A stretch of DNA of 64,000 bases from Monodelphis domestica (GCF_027887165.1 NC_077227.1:439199612-439263611), one strand, 5' to 3'. Shown: positions 45,491-57,180, numbered from the stretch's first letter. Translations and numbers: made by a program. The notes: generated by a model not told the origin, from the sequence alone.

Positions 45491-47169
45491 AAAAATTAAT
45501 TTGAAACCAAATAATCTAATCCTAAAGAATGAATGGGTCAAAGAATAAATCAAGAAATAGTCAATACTCTCAATAAAGATAATAATATCAATGAGACAAC
45601 ATGCCATAATTTATAGGATGTAGCCAACACAATTCTTGTGGGAAAATGTATAACTCTAAATGCTTACATTGATCAAATAGAGAAAGAACAGATCAATGAA
45701 TTGGGCAGAAAAAAGTTTAAAAATCCATATAAAAAATTTTAGAGCAGAAAAAATTAAAATCCCCAATTAAATATCAAATTGGAACTCCTGAAAATCAAAG
45801 GAGAGATTAATAAAATTGAAAATAAGAAAACTATTGAACCAATAACTAAAACTAGAAGCTGGCTTTAGCAGGGAAAAAACAATAAACAAATAAACCATTG
45901 TTTAATTTGATTTTTAAAAAGAAAGAGGCAAACTACATGGTCAGAATCAAAAATGTGAAGGGTAAATTCACAACCAGTGAAGAGGCAATTGAAGCAAATT
46001 TTTTTAGGAGCCATTTTGCCCAATTTTGCCAATAAATCTGATAATCTAAGTGAAATAGATGAATGTTTATAAAAGCATAACTTTCCCAGATTAACAGAAG
46101 AGGAAATATAATACTCAAATAATCCTGTCTTTGAAAAATAAATTGAACAAGCCATCAATAAAAAAAAATCACCAAAATTAGATGAATTCGTAAAGGAATT
46201 CTACCAAATACTTAAAGAACAATTAATTCTAAGACTATATAAACTATTTAGGAAAATAGGCAAAGAAGAAGTCTTACCAAATTCCTTTTATGACACAAAC
46301 ATGGTGCTAACATCTAAACCAGGAAAAGCAAAAACAGAGAAAGGAAATTATAGACCTGTTTCCCTAAGAAGTATTGATGCACAAATTTTAAATAAAATAC
46401 TAGTAAAGAGATTACAGCAATATATTGCAAAGATCATACTCTATGTCCCTGTGGTATTTATAGCAGGAATGCAGGGCTGCTTCAGTATTAGCATAATTGA
46501 CAATATCAATAACAAAACAATAGAAATCACATGATTATCTCAATAGATGCAGAAAAAGCTTTTGCCACAATACTCATTCCTATTAAAAACACTAGAAAGC
46601 CTAAGAATAAACGAAGCTTTCCTTAAACTGCTAGGTAGTATAAATATAAAACTATCAGTAAACATTATCTGTAATGGAAATAAGTTGAAAGTCTTTCCAA
46701 TAAGATCAAAGGTGAAATGAGGATGCTCATTATCACCACTATTATTCTGCAAAAGCTAGCTGTAGCAAATAAGAAAAGGGAGAAAAAAGGAATTAGAATA
46801 GGCAATGAGGGAAAAAACTATTATTCTTTGCAGATGATATGATAGTATATTTAGAGAATCCTAGAGAATCAACTGAAAAATAACTGAAATAATTAACAAC
46901 TTTAGCAAAGTTGCATGATACAAAATAAATCCATGTAAATCATTAGCATTTCTATATGTTACTAACAAAATTCAGCAGCAAGAGACAGAAAGGAAAATTC
47001 CATTTAAAATAACTGCAGACAATATAAAATACTTGGGAAACTACCTGCTAAGACAAACCCAAGATCTATGTGATCACAATTACAAAACAATTTTCTCACA
47101 AATAAAGTCACATCTAAGTAAGTGGGAAAATATTAATTGCTCAGGTGTAGGCTGAGACAATTTAATATC

Positions 47170-47373
47170 TTTTTTTAAAACCCTTACCTTCCATCTTAGA
47201 GTCAATACTGTGTATTGGCTCAATGGCAGAATAGTGGTAAGGGCTAGGCAATAGGGGTTAAGTGACTTGCCCAGGGTCACACAGCTGGGAAGTATCTGAG
47301 GCCACATTTGAACCTAGGACCTCCTTGCTCTAGGCCTAGCTCTCAATCCACTGAGCTACCCAGCTACCCCCTC
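47170..47373 (-). repeat. GTAAGGG-type SINE in L1, with target-site duplication
   Basis: T-run then AAACCCTTACCTTCCATCTT, core AGTGACTTGCCCAGGGTCAC, right end GAGCTACCCAGCTACCCC. Flanks CAATTTAATATC at 47158-47169 and 47374-47385 are identical. Confidence 0.95.
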
Positions 47374-48574
47374 CAATTTAATATCAATGACAATTCTATC
47401 TAGATTATTAATTCAGTGCCATAACAAGCTGCTAAAAAGTTGTTTTCTAGAGCTAGGAAAAATAATAATAAAATCTACCTGGAAAAACAAAAGGTCAATA
47501 CTTTTGAGGGAATCAAAGAAAAAAATGTGAAGGAGGATGGATTAGCCCTCTCAACCAAATCTCAAATTTTGATTCAAAGTGGTAATCATTAAAACAATCT
47601 GGTACTGGCTAAGAAACAGAGTGGTGGATTAGAGGAGTAGATTAGGTACATAATATACAACAGTAAATGACTATAGTAATCTGATGTCTGATAAACTCAA
47701 AGATCCCAGCTGCTGGGAAAACTACAAAACAGTTTGGCAGAAACTAAATATAGACCAACATCTCACACAGTATACCAAGGTAAGGTCAAAATGGTTAGGC
47801 AATATAGACATAAAGGGTGATATTGTAAGCAAATTAGGGGAACATGAAATATTTTAATTGTTAGACCTATAGTTAAACAAAGAATTTATGACTGAACAAG
47901 AAATAGAGAAGATCATAGGAAGTATAATGAATCATTTCAATTATATGAAATTGAAAAGATTTTACACAAAAACCAATGCAGCCAAGATTAGAAGAAAAGC
48001 AGAAAACTGAGGTGGGGGGATTTATAGCAAGTTTCTCTGGTAAAGGCTTTATTTTTCAACCTTCTAGAGAACTAAGTCAAATTTAGAAGACTACAAGGCA
48101 TTCTCCAAATGATAAATGGTCAAAGGATATGAACAGGAGACATTAAAGTTATCTATAGTCATACAAAAAATATTCTAAACTCTGATTAGAGAAATGCAAA
48201 TTAAGACAACTCTGAGGTACTACCTCACACCTATTAGATTGGCTAATATAACAGAAAAGGAAAAATGACAAATTCCGGAAAACTGGGACCCTAATACAGT
48301 GTTAGTGGAGTTGTGAACTGATCCAGTCATTCTGGAGAATAATTTGAAATTACATCCAAAAATTATACCCTTTGACCCAGCAATAGCATTACTAGAAAAC
48401 TGAAAGACTTTTTTAAAAAAGGAAAAGGAAAAGGATCTATTTATGCAAAAATATTTATAACAGCATTTTTTTTGTGGTGGCAAAGAACTAGAAATTGAGG
48501 GAACACCTTTTGAGGATTGGATGAACAAATTGTGGTCTATAATTGTGAGAAAATACTGTTTTAATAAGAATTGA

Positions 48575-48765
48575 CAGGGGCAGGTAGGTGGTTCAGGGGA
48601 TAGAGCACTAGGTCTGAAAATGGGAGATTATGGGTTCATCTGACCTCAGACACTTCCTAGCAGTGTGACCCTGGGCAAGTCACTCAAATCCAACTGCTTT
48701 ACCCTTATTATTCTTCTGTCTTGGAATTGATACTTATTGAAGTTGTTTTGTTTTGTGTATTAAGG
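48575..48765 (+). repeat. GTAAGGG-type SINE in L1, 3' end atypical
   Basis: GGGGCAGGTAGGTGGTTCAG, CTCAGACACTTCCTAGCAGT, TGACCCTGGGCAAGTCACTC, TTCTTCTGTCTTGGAATTG. The usual GGTAAGGGTTT end is replaced by TTGTTTTGTTTTGTGTATTA before the A-run. Confidence 0.85.
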
Positions 48766-49203
48766 AAAAAAATGACAAGTGGATGATTTCAGAATAACCT
48801 GAAAAGACGCACTAATAAAAAACGAAGTGAAAAGAACCAAGAGAAAATTGTATACAGTAAAAGCAATATTATACTATTATTAACTGCTAATGACTTAGCT
48901 GCTCTCAGCAACACAATGATCCAAGACCATTTGGAGGTACTCATTATAAAAAATGCTATACACCTCCAGAGAAAGAATCTGAATGCACATCAAAGCATAC
49001 TTTCAAAACCTTTTTTATTTTTGGGGGAAGTCTGTGTTTTCTTTCACATGAGTAAAATGGAAACATGTTTTCCATGGATGCATATGTATAAACTATGCCT
49101 TCTCAATGAGGGGACAAGAGGAGGGAGAGAATTTGGAACTGACAATTCTAAAAAATGTTTAAAAATGTTTACATGTAATTTTTTGGGGGGGGAGAGAAAG
49201 GGC

Positions 49204-49458
49204 ATAGTTTAAGAGAAACCTGAGAAAATTTGTATGAATTGGTAAGAGTGATGTGAGCAGAACTAGAATAATTTATACAATAAAAACAATATTGTAAAGA
49301 CAAAACAACTTTGAAAGGTCAATGTAATACATGATTCCAGAGGAGTCAGGATAAAAACATGTTACCCATCCTCTGACAGTTGATGTGCTTAGAGTATAGA
49401 TTAAGATATAGATATTTTTTGGACATGTCCAATGTAGGGATTTCTTTTGCTTGGAAAC

Positions 49459-49525
<67 letters not shown>

Positions 49526-49555
49526 TATTTACATGGTATCTATTTGTTACAAAAA
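49204..49555 (+). mobile_element. Second L1 3'-end fragment
   Basis: AGTGATGTGAGCAGAACTAG, AAAGACAAAACAACTTTGAA, TTTGGACATGTCCAATGTAG, TTTCTTTTGCTTGG, i.e. an L1 3' UTR distinct from the A/T-rich end at 49190, so a separate insertion. Contains the TA/GA tract. Confidence 0.7.
49461..49520 (+). repeat. (AT)n-(GA)n compound microsatellite
   Basis: About 35 bases of alternating AT followed by about 25 bases of GA. Confidence 0.97.
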
Positions 49556-49914
49556 AAAGAGAGATCATTGATAACCTTATAGAGAGAAGTTTTTGAGTAA
49601 TGGAGTTACAAGCCAGATTACATGGGTTGGACAATGAGTTAAAAAGGCAATATTGAGGATATGATCACAGATAACTATTTCTTAGGAGTTTTGTTATGGA
49701 AAGGATGGGAGATAAAGGATAAAAGTTTAAAGGGGTAATAGGATCAATTTTTATTTTTTAAGGACAAAGAAAATCTATAATAGGGAAGGAGTCAATGGAT
49801 ATGGGGAAACTGAAAATTAGAGAGAGAGAAAATCACTGGAAAGGTAAATTCCTAGAAGAGATAGGAGAAAAATGGAACCCTCAGCACCCTTAGAGGTTGA
49901 ACTCAGATGATTTT
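49556..49914. other. Intergenic sequence, no feature recognised
   Basis: Purine-rich; may include decayed L1 or L2. Nothing supportable. Confidence 0.35.
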
Positions 49915-50095
49915 TATACACAGACTTTCCCTGATCTCCTCTCACCTTGACCTTCAGCTGTAAGTGTTTTCTCTCCAAATTATTTTGTCTTTATTTACTT
50001 TGGTATATGTTGTTCTTGCTTCCTTCTCATGCTGCTAAGAGTAGATACTACTACCTTAGTGGCAAGGAAGTATTTTGTTGAATTGGATCAAAATG
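49915..50095 (+). repeat. L2 3' fragment
   Basis: GACTTTCCCTGATCTCCTCT, TATTTTGTCTTTATTTACTT, GTGGCAAGGAAGTATTTTG resemble the L2 3' part. Confidence 0.55.
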
Positions 50096-50509
50096 AGACC
50101 TGACCTTCTGTTCAGTAGATGTCAGGTCTGTGGAATAGCCCTTGAGAATGATCTGGGAGCTTCTGCAAGAGAGGCCTCAGTGAGTCAAGCTAATTCAAGA
50201 ATCTTTTGCGTTTCCTTCTTTGAAAATCTGGTCATTTAAGCATATAGATTTTTCCAAAATTTGTTAAGATGCCAAAACAGTTAAAATAGCCCACCGTGGC
50301 CCAGATTTCTTCATCTCAAGGACACTATTTTAAAAAGAATTAACCAGTAACAATAATTATCTGGACAAGACATACAGTTTAAATGCAGGCTTTGTGTTTG
50401 CTACCAAAAGACTTTCTTATCACCAAGAAGTTGCATATTCCAGCCATTTTGTGCTCATATTTGGAAAGAGGGGATAATGTTATCTTGCAGCAAGGGAGAA
50501 CACAGAACA
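50096..50509. other. Intergenic sequence, no feature recognised
   Basis: No gene and no confident repeat. Confidence 0.4.
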
Positions 50510-50670
50510 TTGAATGTGAAGCATTCAACTCAACTCTTTTATTTTGTATAGAGAGAAACTGAGGTCCAGCAAGGGAGAAATGACTTGCCTAGGTCGTATA
50601 GAGTTAGTGACAGAGTGAAGACTAGACCCTGGGCTTTCTACCTCCCAGTTCATACTCTTTACACTATACC
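50510..50670 (-). repeat. MIR-type fragment
   Basis: AGAGAAACTGAGGTCCAGCA, AATGACTTGCCTAGGTCGTA, CATACTCTTTACACTATACC in reverse MIR order. Confidence 0.7.
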
Positions 50671-51179
50671 ATATACATATGCACACATTGTTTATATGGA
50701 CACATATATCTATCTGCATATTTTTTAAAGTAGGGGAATAAAGAGGCATCCTCTCTCTTTAAGGGAGACATTCAAGTCAAAGGAAGAACTAGGATATGAG
50801 GCATATTGCCTGCTCCTCTGTCCCTCTTAGAAATGGTTGTAGATATAACCTGTGGATAATTTGGTAAACATCTGTGAAATTCTGCAAGTGAGGAGTGAAG
50901 ACAGCAAACTTCAGCAGAAACAGCTCTTGGAGAAACATATGCTTAAGCCTGGGCTGGGGCGCTCTGTCCAAGGAGAGAGGCTCTGATCAGATGTGGTGGA
51001 AATCTGTCACCCACATGGACAAGAGCTGAATAAAGAGACATGTTCCTTCCTTCTCCTCTCGTGCCTGCCTGTGTTGCCACTATCAGCAGAATCAGACCTC
51101 CCCTGAAGAAAAGGAGCTTTGATCCTTGCACCAAACCCAGTGTTGCTGCTCTGTTCCTTGGGTAGGCTCAGGTGGAGGT
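50671..51179. other. Intergenic sequence, no feature recognised
   Basis: GC-balanced, open on the minus strand (50789-51134) but with no recognisable domain. Possibly part of a regulatory block. Confidence 0.35.
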
Positions 51180-51325
51180 TTGTTTATTGGAGCTAGGTAG
51201 TCCCCAAAATGCTAATTTCATGCTGCAAGCTCTATGAGGTAGGGGCCATATCTTATCTTGGAACTATCTCCCACAGCTTCTACCCTAGTAGGTGCTTCAA
51301 AAATGTGTGATGAATGCTTTTTAAC
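51180..51325 (+). repeat. L2 3' end
   Basis: GCAAGCTCTATGAGGTAGGG, GGCCATATCTTATCTTGG, CTAGTAGGTGCTTCAAAAAT, GTGTGATGAATG. Confidence 0.7.
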
Positions 51326-51339
51326 TTTGCTAAGGGCTT

Positions 51340-51540
51340 TTGCAATACAGGATAGTAGAAAGAGCATTGGATTTAGGGTTAAGACTTGGGTCCAAATCCC
51401 AGGTCAGCTGTTTATTCTCTCTGTGACCATAGGCAAATCCCTTCCCTTCTTTGAGTTTCAGTGCTTTCATTTCTAAAACGAATAGATTGGCCGAGATGAT
51501 CTGTTAAATTTCCTTCCACCTATGATGTACCCATGATCCT
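51340..51540 (+). repeat. MIR-type CORE-SINE
   Basis: GATAGTAGAAAGAGCATTGG, CTCTGTGACCATAGGCAAAT, TTTCATTTCTAAAACGAATA, then CTTCCACCTATGATG. Confidence 0.75.
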
Positions 51541-52317
51541 AGAGTAAGAGATGTCAAAACTATTAGCCCCATTTTATAGTGCTGTGATCGAATAAGGTCC
51601 AGAGATTCATACTTGTCTGCAAAGGACAATTACAGGTGTTTATATGTAGTGGAGCAGGGAGGGGAGATCAAGGTCAAGGAGGGGAGGTTGGCTGAGGAAA
51701 TGTGCTTACATGCAGTTCAAGAGTTCCTTCATGACCCAGTCTCAAGCTGACCCAGAGAAGCCACTTCCTTACATGTCACTGACTCCTTCATCTAGTGCAG
51801 CAGAGGCAGTGATGGCCCTAGCAGCCGAAACACACATCCTGTAGTGAGGTGTGTGGTGGGAAATAGGTTCAGGGTCACCATTTGAATGCTGGAGTGGGTT
51901 AGTGAGTGGGGGAAAGGGGAGTGAAGGCAGTGACCTACTTTGTGAACATGACCCAGAAAGAAGGGCCTTGGCCAACCCTCAAGGCTAACCCTCTACATAT
52001 GTTGAAGTATGTTAGTACTTCCCTCCATCAGCTACTTGACCTGATGACTCCGCAGGTCCTAAAACTCCATTGTTGTTTACTCATTTTGGTCTCTGGGTTC
52101 CTACTCTGTTCCTAGTCTGGCCCAATCTGACAGGATTCAGCTGAACCCAGCCATTTATTCATCCACCCCTCCCTCACATATTGTTATATAAATTCCCAAT
52201 CATATATTCTAGCATACATGCACATATGAGCCTCTTTTACCACTGTGCCCACTCTGCTCACAATGGAGTTTCCATTAGGAAAGTGGAGGGGATAAAGAGA
52301 GAGGAATAACTGACTGA
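51541..52317. other. Intergenic sequence, no feature recognised
   Basis: Short open frames on both strands at 51769-52115; no domain, no convincing splice context. Confidence 0.35.
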
Positions 52318-52445
52318 ATTAATTCATCTCAAAGTATTTACTAAATGTTTACTGCTATTCCAAGAATGTGCCATATAATGGGGATATAAATCCAAAAGGG
52401 AGACATTTCATGACCTAAATGAGCTTCGATTCTCATCAATACTGG
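52318..52445 (-). repeat. L2 3' fragment
   Basis: Antisense L2 end: AGTATTTACTAAATGTTTAC, GAATGTGCCATATAATGGGG, ACCTAAATGAGCTTCGATTC. Confidence 0.6.
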
Positions 52446-52979
52446 TTGGAAAATGGTGGCCAAGGAAAGGAGTTACATGGTCTAAGAAGTCACAAAGATA
52501 ATGAGTGGAACTATAGAGCAATCCATTGACACTCTCTTTCCAGAGGCAATATTAGAAGAAGAGTAGGAGATGAATCCATTAAATCACTCCATTCCACCAC
52601 ACTTAAAATGATTGACAAGTCTATACTCTAAAACCTTTGGCAGCTAAAAAGTAATCCAGCCATATCAATTCATGGAAACTCTGAACTAGAACAGCACCTG
52701 CATCTCTATTCAGTCAGTTCAATCAAGGCATTTCAGCTAGGTGCAACAAGAATTGGCTTAGGGACTTGATCACATTATATATTAAATAAAAACAGGCAAC
52801 TAGCTTGGAATCAAAGGAGTAAGTGGGTATTCTCTCCCTGGAAGTCTTTGGGGGGGGGGGTCTTGACTATTTGATGGATGTGTAGGCAAAGGAAATGCTT
52901 GTTCAGGTATGGGTTGGTCTAGATGGCCTCTGTCTTCTCTTGCAACTGGGAGAATCTATGATTCTGTGATTTGGAGTCT

Positions 52980-53420
52980 CTAAGGCTCTCAGAAGCACCA
53001 GGCACAGGGATTTCATTACCCAGGGTTGCTCATCTCGTGACAGCAACCCTCTCATCTACAAATGGAGGCCAGGCCGGATTGTTTCCTAGAACAGGAAACA
53101 TGTGTCTGGGTAATCTTTCCTGGAAGTGCTGGCCAGTGTCTGGGGCCTTTGTGCTTCTCTGCTGGAGGGGATCACTCAGCGGGGAGACAGCAGGGAGGGC
53201 TGTTTAGTAACAATGACACCCCTGTTTGGAGGCCTCACTTCAGATCTCCCACACAACTCCCTGTGGCATTGGGAAGAGAGTAGTGAGTGAACTGTTTCCA
53301 TGCAGCTCTAGGAACTGGAGGCATTGGGCCCAGAAATGCTATTTGCATGACTGCTCTGGGAACATAAAACAGCCCTGGAGATTACAGACAGGCCCATGGA
53401 CATCCAATCAGGATACCTGT
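52980..53420. promoter_or_regulatory. Candidate conserved non-coding element C (octamer-containing)
   Basis: Repeat-free, GC-balanced block with a perfect octamer ATTTGCAT at 53341-53348 (POU-factor type). Nearby are AGAACAGGAAACATGTG near 53088 and an ETS-like TTCCTGGAAG near 53119. Several frames lack stops on both strands, but none resembles a protein. An enhancer role is inferred only from composition and position. Confidence 0.3.
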
Positions 53421-54384
53421 CCCTACAACTTGATCCACAGTCCTCAGTTCCATATGGGAAGACCAGAAAACACAGGCTCCATTGAAATAGTTGGGAAATG
53501 ATTTAGTATATTTATTGTAAGTTGGACAGAGAAAGAAATAATGTTCTAAGATCTTCCTAGCTCTACATACTATGAGTCTATGGAAAGAGGCAATCAAATA
53601 CTCTAGGATCCCTCACCTGATTTCTTTTGGACCTGGGAACCCAGGGATACCAGGTTCTATGGCTGATTCAATGAATTACATTTTAGTGATTCCCCTATGG
53701 TGCCTGAAGACTTGGAACACCAGGCTTGGTATATATAATTCCAAAGAAGTTACCTAAACTTTACAAATGGTCTTAGTGAGTTTTGTTTCATGAGGACTTG
53801 ACATATGAAAAGTCCAACTCTTCAAAATGGATGAATCTGATGATATTCGAGAGAGTTCTTAGGAGGCATGATTTCCTGCTACTTATGCTACAGTTCTTGC
53901 CCCTACTGTTTGTAATCTTAACTGTGTGTAATCTTAAACCAGACAATTGACTTTTATGACCTTCAGTTATCCACTGAAAATAAAGGGGTTGGATTAGATA
54001 TCCTCAAAGGTCCAACTCACTTAAAAAAGCACTATGAACCTGCTTTCACGGGAAAGAATAAAGGAAAGAACACAAGCTCTGGAATGATAGGATTTTAGCT
54101 GAAATCTCATCTTTGAGGTTTCAAGGTCACTTATGTGATCTTGGGCAAATAATGTAACTTTTCTGGGCTTCAATCTGTCAAAGGAGGGAACAGACCAGAT
54201 GGCCTTGGAAATTCCTTCCCATTTTGAAAAAATGATCCTAGGATTCACCTTGAATGTGTCACGTTCTTCAAGCCTCAGTTTCTTCTTCTGTAACAATGAG
54301 AGGTTTGGTCACGAGGGTACCATGAGTCCCTGCCAATTCTAACATTCTAGGATTCTGTGAGGTAGTTTAAGATTTACTCATTTT
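53421..54384 (+). repeat. Intergenic block with MIR-type fragments at 53905-54020 and 54055-54360
   Basis: MIR traces: AAAGGGGTTGGATTAGATAT near 53985, TGATCTTGGGCAAATAATGT near 54137, GATGGCCTTGGAAATTCC near 54199, TTCTTCTTCTGTAACAATGA near 54279 and CATTCTAGGATTCTGTGA at 54343. The rest (53421-53904) is unassigned. Confidence 0.55.
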
Positions 54385-54700
54385 CCTCTGAAAACCTAGC
54401 CAGAACATTCCCGTGGAGACAGGAGCTTATTTCTTTGGGGACCTAAAGTCTGCAAGTCAAATCAACTCCTGGCAGAATCATCACCACCAGCCTTTGCTTC
54501 CCTCGTGTTTTGTGGAGGGAACAAAGTCCTGTGGCTGGAAACATCCACAGGATGAGACAGTTCCTACTGTTCTCTGCACAGGGGCCAGTGGTTTTGGAAA
54601 CCTGAAGCGGCCACAACCAATGGAGCTGCACATGGAAATTACAGTTGGCGGCTTCCCACCCCCACATAAAAAAGATTATTTCTTCCAAACCTCAAGCACT
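54385..54700. promoter_or_regulatory. Candidate conserved non-coding element D
   Basis: Repeat-free, with CATTCCCGTGGAGAC near 54406, a RUNX-like GCCAGTGGTTTTGG near 54583 and a CCAAT box (GGCCACAACCAATGG) near 54610. Open on both strands without protein resemblance. Inference only. Confidence 0.28.
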
Positions 54701-54829
54701 TTCTTTTTTTAAAAAAGAATATTAATCTCCCCTGACATGGAGAAATGAGGGGGAAAGAGGAGAGGGAGGAAAGCAAAGGTTAACCTGAAGAAATTCACAA
54801 CCCTAGCAGAATTCTCCAGCTATTCCCAA

Positions 54830-55200
54830 TGTGGGTGGTGTTTTTCTATTGCCATCTTCACATTTAGAAAAAGGGGGTCAGTTGGACATCATTAGAAAGC
54901 TTCTTAAGGGAACAGGGGCAGGATGTTACAAGGGGAGCCTATCCCTGAGAATGGGGACTTTGATGCTTGCTGTCCTCCAGATGCCCCATGCACCATCAGG
55001 CAGAAACGATTGCAGATGTTTCCCAAATTATCCCTCCAAGTTCCATCTGCAAGATTCCTCGAGAAGCAACGACCGCAGACTTCAGCGGAAAAGGATCTTC
55101 GAGAAACAGAGGCCCAGGAATTAGTTGTTCCCATTCCACATTCCCAATGAGGCCAGGCAAGACTGCTGGCTTGCCTGCCCCTTTGGTTTGCAACTTCTCA
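54830..55200. promoter_or_regulatory. Candidate conserved non-coding element E, open in many frames
   Basis: Three plus-strand and two minus-strand frames of 65-97 codons overlap between 54831 and 55242. The block is GC- and CpG-richer than its surroundings (CTCGAGAAGCAACGACCGC near 55057). No frame resembles a known protein, so low stop density in an evolutionarily constrained or GC-rich block is more likely than coding. Confidence 0.28.
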
Positions 55201-55202
55201 TC

Positions 55203-55455
55203 AGAGGATCAAAGAATTCAGAGCTGGAATGAGACTTTATAGATCATTTACTCTAACCCCTTCACTCTATAAAGGAGGAAACTGAGGCATAAAGTGAAGT
55301 GACTACCCCACCACACACATACACATATGTATATGCGCACGAGCGCGCGCACACGCACACGCGCACGCGCACACACACACACTCACACACAGCTAATAAG
55401 TAGCAGGGTCAAAATTTGAGCCCCGATCCTCTGAACCCAATTTCAGTATTCTGTA
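55203..55455 (-). repeat. MIR-type CORE-SINE carrying a CA/CG expansion
   Basis: Left GGAGGAAACTGAGGCATAAA and right ACAGCTAATAAGTAGCAGGG are the two sides of a MIR core in reverse. The microsatellite replaces the 'TTGCCCAAGGTCACACAG' stretch between them. Confidence 0.82.
55311..55391 (+). repeat. Alternating purine-pyrimidine CA/CG/TA tract
   Basis: About 80 bases of almost strict purine-pyrimidine alternation with several GCGC and CACG units (GAGCGCGCGCACACGCAC near 55341), the composition most prone to left-handed Z-DNA. Confidence 0.95.
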
Positions 55456-55494
55456 GTCTCATATTGCCTCATAGCATATTAGCTCAGCCACTAG

Positions 55495-55690
55495 CCTAGC
55501 ACAGTGAAAATAGCACTAGTTTTCAATTCAGAGAATCTGGATTCAAATCTTATGTGTGATGTTCATTATCTGTGTCATCTTAGGCAAGTCAGTTTACTTG
55601 CCTGGGTCTCAGTTTTTTTCTCTGTAAAAATGAGAGGCTATTGGACTAGATGGCCCTTAACGTCCCTTCTAGCTCCAGACCTACAATCTT
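55495..55690 (+). repeat. MIR-type CORE-SINE
   Basis: TCAGAGAATCTGGATTCAAA, TCATCTTAGGCAAGTCAG, TTCTCTGTAAAAATGAGAGG, ACGTCCCTTCTAGCTCCAGA. Confidence 0.8.
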
Positions 55691-56459
55691 TCTCCTGTTG
55701 TCTCCCAGCTGTCCTTTCTAACCATGGGCAACTTCAAGGTGCCAAGGGAAAAGTTGGTCCTTTAGACTTTCAGGTAGAGCAAGTCAGCTTTTGGGGATGG
55801 CAATGAGACCTTCTGCTCCATCCCAGGGACCCTGGGACCATGAGTAAGGAGAGATGCAATTAATCAGTAAATCTAGACCTTTCCCCATCTCTAGCAGAAC
55901 AACAATAACACAAAATAGAGGTAGGTCCCATTTAATTTATATATAGACTTTTTCTTATGGAATTTGCTTTAAGATAAATGAGGTTGGTGTATGGCGTGGG
56001 GAGTGGTCTTTGCTTTACAAGTGTATGCAGTAGTGATTTGTCAAAGAGTTCAACAAAACTCAGTTCAACAAAATTCAGAGATAACTTTATGCATCCCTAT
56101 AGCATAAAAGAAAGTCTGCCTACATTGGCCTCCCTAAATTCTGGAGTACCTCTCTCCAGGAGAATTATTGGTCATTCTTCAGAGCAAGGGTCAGTACAAC
56201 AGAATTCCTTCCTTGAGGCTATTTCCAACCCTGGGTAGGGGGAGGATACAGGGAGTGACTTTATCAACCACAGTGTACAATTATTAGGGGTAGCAGAATG
56301 GTAAGTACCATCACACTTATCCATTTCATCCTAGGGAAAGGAGGAGGGAAGAAGAAATGTGACAAGAGGTAAGAGGAAAGAGGAGAAAAAAAGAATAACA
56401 GAGGGAAAGGGAAAGGAAGGGAGAGAAGAGCCTAGAAGAGGGAAAAGAGTGAGATCAAC
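55691..56459. other. Intergenic sequence, no feature recognised
   Basis: Purine-rich simple-sequence-like patch at 56335-56450 (GGA/GAA units). No gene. Confidence 0.4.
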
Positions 56460-57180
56460 ACCTATTTCTCAAGGACTTACTACATGCCAGGCACATGAGA
56501 TACAATACAAAACCCAAAGAGTCCTTGCCTTCAAGGGAGGCTTGGCTTTTGGAGGAAACAACACAAATAGATATTTTATAAACACAAAATATGTATCTGT
56601 AATACAATAATTATAATCTAGTTGTAATACAAAAGGTGAAATTGTTTGAAAATATCAAATACGTACAAAAGTTAAGGGAACTTTGGCAGGGAAGAGGTCC
56701 TTGGGGTTGGGGGATTAGAAAAGGTCTTGTGTTTGAGGTAGCATCTGAGCTGAACTTTCATGAAGACTTAGTGTCCTAAGAGTTGGAATGGCCTCCAAAC
56801 ATGGGGACAGTATATACAAAGGGATAGAGAAGGGGAACTGTGTAGGAGATAACCAGGTGACAGTTTGGGCTGGAATCTAAAGTTTATGAAATGGGAGTCA
56901 TGCATAATAAGACTGTGAAGGCAGTCTGGAGTCACAGTGCAAAGGGCTTTAATTGCCAAGCAGAGGAGTTTGTATTTTATCCTAGGGGCAATAGGGAGCC
57001 CCCTCTACTCTTTGGAAGCAGAGTTAGGAAATTGGCACATTATACACTTCAGGAATGGCACTTCAGCAGTTGAGGGGAGTTCAGAATAGTGGTGGGTTGG
57101 CTATTGCAATTGTCTAGGTTAGGGGCAATTAGGGACTTACCAAGGACCTGACCACAAGAATGGAGAGAAGGGAACAGAGA
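56460..57180 (-). repeat. L2 LINE, antisense 3' region
   Basis: ACTACATGCCAGGCACATGA, TGCCTTCAAGGGAGGCTTGG, ATCTGAGCTGAACTTTCATG, GTTTGTATTTTATCCTAGGG, GGCTATTGCAATTGTCTAGG. Confidence 0.8.

Larger units (their letters stand above)
44175..49203 (+). mobile_element. Long old L1 with three SINE insertions
   Basis: Runs from the purine-rich segment before ORF2 through the endonuclease region (near 44640, ACAATATGTTGTTTACAAGA) and the RT region. Frame 46301-46534 gives [28 protein letters not shown] and a further piece reads FADDMIVY near 46830. It continues to the ORF2 C-terminus (48480, AACTAGAAATTGAGGGAACA) and an A/T-rich 3' end near 49190. Stops and indels are frequent, so it is inactive and old. 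SINEs at 45291, 47170 and 48575 are younger. Confidence 0.85.

Noticed and set aside
46301-46534. Plus-strand frame resembling a reverse transcriptase
   Set aside because: It is the RT part of the decayed L1 at 44175-49203, not a host gene.
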